A stretch of 19,158 nucleotides of DNA, taken from positions 1 through 19,158 of the forward strand of contig DASTKT010000210.1 in assembly GCA_035715725.1 (NCBI GenBank), written 5' to 3'. The stretch comes from JADGGV01 sp035715725 (GTDB lineage: Bacteria > Gemmatimonadota > Gemmatimonadetes > Longimicrobiales > RSA9). Under the pieces are notes generated by a model that saw only the letters and a program-made list of their open reading frames with translations, was not told the origin of the DNA and ran no database searches. Both the position numbers and the translations under genes were made by a program. This document shows positions 1 through 4,338 of the stretch, in pieces. The number at the start of each line of letters is the position of its first letter. Position 1 is the first letter of the stretch.

Positions 1-41
1 AGATTCGCGTCGGCGGCAGTGCCGACTTTCGGCAGATTCAT
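1..41 (-). CDS. Possible 5' end of a gene running off the left edge
   Basis: An ATG at 39-41 on the minus strand is preceded by a good Shine-Dalgarno sequence (GGAGGG, complement of 45-50) about 3-4 bases upstream. The reading frame stays open to the window edge, giving MNLPKVGTAADAN. Only 13 codons are visible, so no family can be assigned. The orientation matches the neighbouring ssrA gene. An inverted repeat (GTCGGC at 9-14, GCCGAC at 21-26) lies inside this stretch and could equally mean that it is non-coding. This is a tentative call resting only on the start signals. Confidence 0.25.
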   Translation of the reverse strand, partial: MNLPKVGTAADAN

Positions 42-285
42 CAGCCCTCCGGATTCGTGTCTTGGCCCCTGGGTGGTCGCAAGGCCGGGTGACAGCGTAC
101 ACCATTCGCGCGCACAGCGCGACGGTGTCGCCGGCCTGGCCGAGCCGTTCACGCCACTGATTTCCGGTGCCGCCCCAGGAGCCCGCGACCGACGCGGAGG
201 CGTCAGAACGTGCGGACCGTGTATTCTAGGACGGGGGGGTGTGCTAGGTGTGTGCTAAATGCCCGGACATGCTGTCCAGGTGCAG
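42..285. other. Stretch with no recognisable gene
   Basis: I see no convincing protein or RNA gene here. The open frames that cross it are short, low in quality and match nothing I recognise. The only local structure is a direct repeat of GTGCTA at 241-246 and 252-257, spaced 11 bases apart, and a TAGAAT -10-like hexamer on the minus strand (complement of 224-229) with no matching -35. It may hold the leader of the possible minus-strand gene at the left edge. Confidence 0.4.
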
Positions 286-326
286 AAACCCCGGTGCGAC
301 GATCTTCGCGTCACACCGGGGTGTTT
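286..326 (-). terminator. Terminator hairpin downstream of ssrA
   Basis: CCCCGGTG at 289-296 pairs perfectly with CACCGGGG at 314-321. An inner GACG/CGTC pair (298-301 with 309-312) extends the stem after one mismatch. On the minus strand the stem is followed by TTTC, a short U-tract. It lies about 30 bases beyond the tmRNA 3' end, where a terminator is expected. Thymines also flank it on the plus strand, so it could work in both directions. Confidence 0.6.
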
Positions 327-354
327 GCAGCCTTCGGGCGTTCCCCGAAAGGTA

Positions 355-712
355 TGGAGCCGGCGGGAGTCGAACCCGCGTCCGCGAATAGATCCCTCAG
401 CGCCTCTACGTGCGTATTCCGCGGTTCCGATCTCGTCCCCTCGGCCGCCTGCGGACCGCGTCTCGGGGACCAGCCTTACTGTGTCTCGCTCGCCCGCGGC
501 AAGGCGTCGCGGTCGAGCCAGCCCGATTTATCGGTGCCTCGAGCCCAGCCTCGGGACCCGGCCGGACAGGAGACAGGCGCGTAAGGTTTAGTTACGCAGC
601 CAGCGCCAGATTGGAGTTGGCACTTGTCGTGTCTTGCCGCTTTTTTACGAGGTGACGGCACCTCGGCACGCAGCACCGACTTCACTAAACACGTCGAAAC
701 CAAGTCGGCCCC
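355..712 (-). ncRNA. ssrA: Transfer-messenger RNA (tmRNA)
   Basis: tmRNA rescues ribosomes stalled on mRNAs without a stop codon. It enters as an alanyl-tRNA mimic with SmpB, then encodes a short degradation tag. The 5' end GGGGCCG (complement of 706-712) pairs with the 3' CGGCTCC, and the 3' end carries the T-arm signature GGTTCGACTCC before the discriminator A at 355. The CCA end is not encoded, because TAC follows. The 5' domain has the usual GACTTGGTTTCGAC segment and a CCTCGTAAAAAAGCGGCAA region before the tag. The length of 358 nt is typical for a one-piece tmRNA. It has its own promoter upstream and a terminator hairpin downstream, so it is probably transcribed independently of dusB-larB. 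Confidence 0.95.
592..621 (-). other. tmRNA tag reading frame (ANSNLALAA, stop TAA)
   Basis: Within ssrA the internal frame reads GCC AAC TCC AAT CTG GCG CTG GCT GCG TAA, giving ANSNLALAA. The resume codon is inferred as GCC (Ala), by analogy with the GCA-AAC start of the E. coli tag ANDENYALAA. The LALAA end matches the C-terminal degron read by ClpXP-type proteases. The frame is also open upstream (DTTS), so the exact resume codon is an inference. Confidence 0.75.
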
Positions 713-721
713 GCAACACCT

Positions 722-750
722 AATTTAGCGGAAAACCCCCCGCGGTTCAA
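722..750 (-). promoter_or_regulatory. Sigma-70-type promoter of ssrA
   Basis: On the minus strand, TTGAAC (complement of 745-750) and TAAATT (complement of 722-727) are separated by exactly 17 bp. The -10 box ends 10 bases before the mature tmRNA 5' end at 712. The -35 box lies inside a palindrome, GCGGTT-C-AACCGC on the plus strand (742-754), which could be an operator or chance. Confidence 0.7.
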
Positions 751-807
751 CCGCCCGCGAGTCGGCCCGCCACACCGCGCCGCCGCCCCCCACGCTCCGA
801 CATCGTT

Positions 808-828
808 CCCGTACCCTTACCCCTACCC
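808..828 (-). other. G-quadruplex motif just after larB
   Basis: On the minus (sense) strand, four guanine runs of 3, 4, 3 and 3 bases are separated by TA, TAA and TAC. This meets the classical criterion for an intramolecular G-quadruplex and resembles telomeric repeats. It begins 8 bases after the larB stop codon, so it would lie in the larB mRNA 3' untranslated region. No conventional hairpin terminator is visible there. Confidence 0.6.
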
Positions 829-835
829 GATCCGT

Positions 836-1654
836 TCACCGGCCGCCCACCCCGCCACCCCGGATCCCCACCGGGGAGAGCAGGCCGCGAACGATGCGAT
901 TCGCCGCGCACGCCGCCCCGAACCCGTTGTCGATGTTCACCACGGTCACCCCCGCCGCGCAGCTCGTGAGCATTCCGAGCAGTGCCGCGAGCCCACCGAA
1001 CGCCGCGCCATAGCCGACGCTCGTCGGCACCGCCACCACCGGCGCGGCCACGAGCCCGCCCACCACGGAGGCAAGCGCACCCTCCATCCCGGCGACGACG
1101 ATCACGACGGCGGCCCGGCGCAGCGCGTCCGACTCCAGCAGCAAGCGGTGCAGCCCGGCCACGCCCACGTCGTAGAGCCGCTCGACGTCGTTGCCGAGGG
1201 CGCGCGCCGTGACCACCGCCTCCTCGGCCACCGGCAGGTCGCTCGTCCCGGCCGCCACGACCAGGATCGGGCCCGGGCGCGCCCCGGCGGCGGCCTCGGC
1301 GCCCGGCAGGTGGACGGTGCGCGCCAGCGCGTTCACCTCGACCGCGGGGAACGCCTCGGTCAGCGCGCGGCGCGTCGCCTCGTCGGTCCGGGTCGCGAGG
1401 AAGCCGCCGCGGCGAGCCAGGTGGCGGCAGATCTCGACGACCTGCTCGGTCGTCTTCCCCTCCGCGAACACCACCTCCGGGTAGCCCTGCCGGAGCGCGC
1501 GGTGGTGGTCGACGCGCGCGAACGCGACGTCGCCGGCCTCCCCCGCGCCCACCGGCTCGACCGGCAGCCAGGCGAGGCGGTCCAGCGCGCCCGCCGCCGT
1601 CTCCCGCCCCTCGGCCACCGACCGGAGCAGCTCGAGAACCTGCTCGCGCGTCAC
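836..1654 (-). CDS. larB: Nickel-pincer cofactor biosynthesis protein LarB
   Basis: LarB carboxylates the pyridinium ring of nicotinic acid adenine dinucleotide and hydrolyses it to pyridinium-3,5-biscarboxylate mononucleotide, the first step towards the nickel-pincer nucleotide of lactate racemase-type enzymes. The 272-residue protein has a poorly conserved N-terminal half and a PurE-like C-terminal domain (about 128-262) with AAGTSDLPVAEEA near 134-146, VAGMEGALASVVGG near 187-200 and VPTSVGYG near 209-216. The GTG start at 1652-1654 overlaps the dusB stop in a GTGA, indicating translational coupling; frames extending further upstream are shadows inside dusB. LarC and LarE, needed to finish the cofactor, are not in the window. 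The family call is firm; activity here is inferred. Confidence 0.9.
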   Translation of the reverse strand: MTREQVLELLRSVAEGRETAAGALDRLAWLPVEPVGAGEAGDVAFARVDHHRALRQGYPEVVFAEGKTTEQVVEICRHLARRGGFLATRTDEATRRALTEAFPAVEVNALARTVHLPGAEAAAGARPGPILVVAAGTSDLPVAEEAVVTARALGNDVERLYDVGVAGLHRLLLESDALRRAAVVIVVAGMEGALASVVGGLVAAPVVAVPTSVGYGAAFGGLAALLGMLTSCAAGVTVVNIDNGFGAACAANRIVRGLLSPVGIRGGGVGGR

Positions 1655-2646
1655 GCGGCGACCAGCGTGCTCGCCTCGAGGTACGCCTCGAGGATCGCCT
1701 CGACCTCGGCCAGCGTGCGGATCTCGAACAGCTCCTGCCGCAGCGCCTTGCCGTTCGGCAGCCCCTTGGTGTACCACCCGAGGTGCTTCCGGAATTCCAC
1801 CATCGCCCGACCCTCGTCGTGCTCGAACGCGATGGCGTTCCGGGCGTGCTCCAGCATCACGGCGAAGCGCTCGGCCACCCCCGGGTCCGCCGGGACCGGC
1901 TGGCCGTCCAGCGCCGCGCGCGCCTGCCCGAAGATCCAGGGCGCGCCGTGCGAGCCGCGTGCGATCATGACCCCCGCGCACCCCGTGTGCTCCCGCATCC
2001 GCCGCGCGTCCGCCCCGCTCCACACGTCGCCGTTCCCGACGACCGGGATGTCCAGCGCCGCCACGACGGCCGCGATCTCGTCCCAGTTCGCCGTGCCGCC
2101 GTACATCTGGGTCCGCGTCCGCGCGTGCAGCGTGAGCACCTCGGCGCCCGCATCCTGGCAGCGCAGCGCGATCTCCACCGGGTTGCGCAGCTCCTCGCTC
2201 CAACCGCTCCGGATCTTGACCGTCGTCGGCAGCGAAATCGCGCCCTTCACCGCACGGATGATCCGCTCCACCAGCTCCAGGTCCCTCAGGCACCCCGAAC
2301 CACCGTTGCGCGTCACCACCTTCTTGACCGGACAGCCGAAGTTGATGTCCACGAAGTCCGGGCGGTACACCTCCTCCACGAGCGCCGCCGCCTCCGCCAT
2401 CGCGTCCGCGTCCGCGCCGAAGATCTGCACGCCGATCGGCCGCTCCGCGTCCTCGAAGCGGAGATACTCCCAGGTGCGCCGGTCGCCGCGCCGGATCCCC
2501 TCCGCGCTCACGAACTCGCTCACCACCACGTCCGCGCCAAAACGCCGGCAAAGCCGCCGGAACGGCGACTCGCTCACCCCCGCCTGCGGCGCCAGGTACA
2601 GCGGGACTCGCCCGCCCTCGAGCATGCTCAGAAGCTGGTTCGACAT
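1651..2646 (-). CDS. dusB: tRNA-dihydrouridine synthase, DusB type
   Basis: This flavoenzyme reduces specific uridines in tRNA to dihydrouridine with FMN and NADPH. The 331-residue protein starts MSNQLLSMLEGG and shows the TIM-barrel Dus signatures: LAPQAGVSESPFR (18-30), VQIFGA (73-78), VDINFGCPVKKV (99-110) with the expected catalytic Cys105, NGGSG (114-118), VKIRSGW, and the late GNGDVWS and GVMIARG phosphate-binding segments. The C-terminal helical tRNA-binding part is present (FRKHLGWY). I chose the ATG at 2644-2646 because a -10 box ends only 7 bases upstream; longer frames would cross the promoter. AAGGA abuts the ATG with no spacer, so initiation may be leaderless. It is the first gene of a two-gene unit with larB and diverges from the PtsN-like gene. 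Confidence 0.93.
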   Translation of the reverse strand: MSNQLLSMLEGGRVPLYLAPQAGVSESPFRRLCRRFGADVVVSEFVSAEGIRRGDRRTWEYLRFEDAERPIGVQIFGADADAMAEAAALVEEVYRPDFVDINFGCPVKKVVTRNGGSGCLRDLELVERIIRAVKGAISLPTTVKIRSGWSEELRNPVEIALRCQDAGAEVLTLHARTRTQMYGGTANWDEIAAVVAALDIPVVGNGDVWSGADARRMREHTGCAGVMIARGSHGAPWIFGQARAALDGQPVPADPGVAERFAVMLEHARNAIAFEHDEGRAMVEFRKHLGWYTKGLPNGKALRQELFEIRTLAEVEAILEAYLEASTLVAA

Positions 2647-2653
2647 TCCTTGA

Positions 2654-2682
2654 AATTTAACCCCCGCCCGGAGCCCGATCAA
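2654..2682 (-). promoter_or_regulatory. Promoter of dusB-larB
   Basis: On the minus strand, TTGATC (complement of 2677-2682) and TAAATT (complement of 2654-2659) are separated by exactly 17 bp. The -10 hexamer is the same as that proposed for ssrA. The predicted transcription start falls at or within one base of the dusB ATG, implying a leaderless mRNA. Confidence 0.6.
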
Positions 2683-2722
2683 TCGCGCCCCCGGGGCCCC
2701 GATCCCTTGATCCCACGCCGTT

Positions 2723-2751
2723 TTGACACCGCTCCCGGGTCGGCGTATCTT
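2723..2751 (+). promoter_or_regulatory. Promoter of the ptsN-like/zinc-ribbon unit
   Basis: TTGACA at 2723-2728, a perfect -35 consensus, is followed after 17 bp by TATCTT at 2746-2751. The predicted start is near 2758, giving a leader of about 40 bases to the ATG at 2798. It points away from the dusB promoter, 40 bp to its left. Confidence 0.7.
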
Positions 2752-2797
2752 TTGCAGCGCCGCGGCCCGCCTCGAGGCCGCCAAAACGGAGGCCTTC

Positions 2798-3250
2798 ATG
2801 GAGTTACGTGAGTTTTTCAATAGAGACTTGATCAACCTGAACCTCGCCGGCGAGTCGAAGGACGAGGTCCTCAGGGAATTGATCACCTTGCTCGCTCTCG
2901 ACGAGAAGAGCCAGGCCATCCTGTTCAAGATGCTGAAGCGGCGCGAGAACCTCGGCTCGACCGGGATCGGCCGCTCGATCGCCATCCCCCACTGCCGCTC
3001 TCTCGTCGTCAACCGCCTGCGCGTCGCCTTCGGCCGCAAGCCGGACGGCGTCGACTTCAAGGCGATCGACGGGCAGCCCGTGCGCTTCTTCTTCCTGATC
3101 GTCGCGCCGCCCCTCGAGGTCAGCAACCAGTACCTTCCCGTCCTCGGCAAGATCGCCCAGTTCGCCAAGGAGCCCGACGTCGTCGGCCGGCTCGCCGAGA
3201 TCGACTCGCCCGAGCAGTTCCTCGAGCTCCTCGAACAGAAGGCCGATTAG
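2798..3250 (+). CDS. ptsN: PTS EIIA domain protein, PtsN/fructose-type
   Basis: A single-domain EIIA of the PTS-EIIA-2 family, 150 residues, about the usual PtsN length. The phosphorylatable histidine is His65 in the GRSIAIPHCRS segment, preceded by the typical NLGSTGIG (51-58). The late FFFLIVAPP strand is also characteristic. No EIIB or EIIC is fused or adjacent, so a regulatory role in a nitrogen-type PTS is more likely than sugar uptake. A GGAGG Shine-Dalgarno precedes the ATG, and a strong promoter lies upstream. It is probably co-transcribed with the zinc-ribbon gene 25 bp downstream. A possible phosphate donor is the EI/HPr pair encoded at 9530-11600, though a separate nitrogen-type EI elsewhere cannot be excluded. 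The family is certain; the symbol is by similarity. Confidence 0.85.
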   Translation: MELREFFNRDLINLNLAGESKDEVLRELITLLALDEKSQAILFKMLKRRENLGSTGIGRSIAIPHCRSLVVNRLRVAFGRKPDGVDFKAIDGQPVRFFFLIVAPPLEVSNQYLPVLGKIAQFAKEPDVVGRLAEIDSPEQFLELLEQKAD

Positions 3251-3275
3251 CTCCGCCACCAAGGGAGACACCCCG

Positions 3276-3623
3276 ATGCACCCGCAGCTCGAAATCCTCC
3301 TCCAGATCCAGGACCTCCGTTCCCAGCGCCGGGAGCTCGTCGAGGGCGAGCACTTCCGCCGGATGGAGGAGGAAGAGTTCCATATCAATGTCGACGAGGC
3401 CATTCGCGACCTCGACGAGAAGATCTCCGAGATGAAGGCGTCCCTCACGCCCATCATTCGCGGCCGCTTCGAGCGCATCGACGACCGCGGCCGCGCCGTC
3501 GTCCCCGTCCTCAACGGCACCTGCTACGGCTGCTTCACCGCCGTGCCCACGTCCGCCGGCGGCCGGCACGACGACCTGCTCAACTGCGAGCACTGCGGCA
3601 GCTTCCTCTACATCCTCGACTGA
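3276..3623 (+). CDS. Coiled-coil and C4 zinc-ribbon protein
   Basis: A 115-residue cytosolic protein. The first 60 residues are highly charged and helical (IQDLRSQRRELVEGEHF, then EEEE and IRDLDEKISEMK), consistent with a coiled coil. The C-terminal part carries two CxxC pairs, Cys83/Cys86 (CYGC) and Cys104/Cys107 (CEHC), forming a zinc ribbon. This arrangement resembles the family of C4-type zinc-ribbon proteins with a long helical hairpin, some of which bind nucleic acid, but this copy is short. An AAGGGAGA Shine-Dalgarno precedes the ATG. It follows the PtsN-like gene by 25 bp and ends just before a strong terminator. The specific function is unknown. Confidence 0.8.
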   Translation: MHPQLEILLQIQDLRSQRRELVEGEHFRRMEEEEFHINVDEAIRDLDEKISEMKASLTPIIRGRFERIDDRGRAVVPVLNGTCYGCFTAVPTSAGGRHDDLLNCEHCGSFLYILD

Positions 3624-3645
3624 CGCCGCCGCGCCCCGGTAAACG

Positions 3646-3690
3646 ACGAGCCGCCGCCCCGGGGAGGGGCGGCGGCTCGTTCTTCTCGGA
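3646..3690 (+). terminator. Strong, probably bidirectional, terminator
   Basis: A perfect 15-bp stem, 3646-3660 with 3666-3680, and a 5-base loop is followed on the plus strand by TCTTCTC. On the minus strand CGTTT follows the stem. It lies between the converging zinc-ribbon gene and the FlgD-like-domain gene and probably serves both. Confidence 0.8.
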
Positions 3691-3716
3691 CCAGGAAGGG
3701 ATTCGCTAAGCGACTC

Positions 3717-4163
3717 CTATTTGCCTACGAGGATTTTCTTGACCTGCACCGGCCGGCCGTTCACGAGCATCTGCATGTAGTAGATGCCGGACGCCACCTT
3801 CCGGTGATCCCTGTCGTAGCCATCCCAGAACGCCTCATAGGACCCCGGGCTCGTGTACGGCAGCCCGTCCACCGGCACTTTTCCCGCCGGGTGGTTCTTC
3901 GCCTCCGGGATCGCAACCAACTGCTGCAACAGGTTGAAGATCCGGATCGTGACCACCGCCCTCCCGTTGACGATGTCCTCGTCGTAGAGCGTGAACGGGA
4001 TCGTCGTCGTCGGGTTGAACGGGTTCGGATAATTCTGCTCGAGCCGGGACCTACTCGGTCTCCCATCGCCCGGGCCACTCCCCGCCTGCTGACTCAAGGC
4101 CTTGCTTGGGAAGACGCCGAGCGCGAGGAGGAGGATGACGCCGACGCCGAAACCGCGTCTCAT
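3717..4163 (-). CDS. Small secreted FlgD-like/T9SS-associated domain protein
   Basis: A 148-residue protein with an N-terminal signal peptide (basic MRRG, hydrophobic VGVILLLALGVF, then a likely cleavage region ALSQQA near residue 25). After a short Ser/Gly/Pro-rich linker comes LEQNYPNPFNPTTTI (41-55), the start of the FlgD-like immunoglobulin domain that usually ends large secreted proteins in FCB bacteria, where it is often linked to type IX secretion. The rest fits that domain: VTIRIFNLLQQLV, then FWDGYDRDHRKVASGIYYMQM and a VKKILVGK end. Here almost nothing precedes the domain, so the protein is essentially the sorting or anchor-like module alone. I chose the ATG at 4161-4163 because GGAGG sits 5 bases upstream; a GTG two codons earlier overlaps that site. 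It has its own promoter. Confidence 0.85.
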   Translation of the reverse strand: MRRGFGVGVILLLALGVFPSKALSQQAGSGPGDGRPSRSRLEQNYPNPFNPTTTIPFTLYDEDIVNGRAVVTIRIFNLLQQLVAIPEAKNHPAGKVPVDGLPYTSPGSYEAFWDGYDRDHRKVASGIYYMQMLVNGRPVQVKKILVGK

Positions 4164-4173
4164 GGTCACCTCC

Positions 4174-4191
4174 GCACAGTTGCTGCTGTGC
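4174..4191 (-). promoter_or_regulatory. Leader hairpin abutting a Shine-Dalgarno site
   Basis: GCACAG (4174-4179) and CTGTGC (4186-4191) form a 6-bp inverted repeat with a 6-base loop. On the minus-strand mRNA it ends immediately before the GGAGG (complement of 4169-4173) of the FlgD-like-domain gene. It could modulate access to the ribosome site. No known riboswitch class is recognised. Confidence 0.35.
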
Positions 4192-4267
4192 CGTAGCTAA
4201 GGGTGCGATCGCCCTCCGTTAGGGTGAAGGATCCGTTGCGACAAAACCGCACTTCCGGGGCACACTG

Positions 4268-4296
4268 AGTTTACGCCTCCTGCGTCGGGCCGTCAA
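4268..4296 (-). promoter_or_regulatory. Promoter of the FlgD-like-domain gene
   Basis: On the minus strand, TTGACG (complement of 4291-4296) and TAAACT (complement of 4268-4273) are spaced by exactly 17 bp. The predicted start near 4261 gives a leader of about 98 bases to the ATG at 4163. It separates this gene from selB transcription, although no terminator is visible between selB and this promoter. Confidence 0.65.
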
Positions 4297-4338
4297 GCCT
4301 CGAGTTGAGCCCATTTCGGTCAAGTCGCGCTCTGGACC

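Noticed and set aside
241..257. Direct repeat GTGCTA spaced by 11 bases
   Set aside because: Only two short copies with no promoter or gene in register; could easily be chance.
2647..3168. N-terminal extension of dusB
   Set aside because: The extra residues do not resemble Dus proteins, overlap the divergent ptsN-like gene and cross both promoters.
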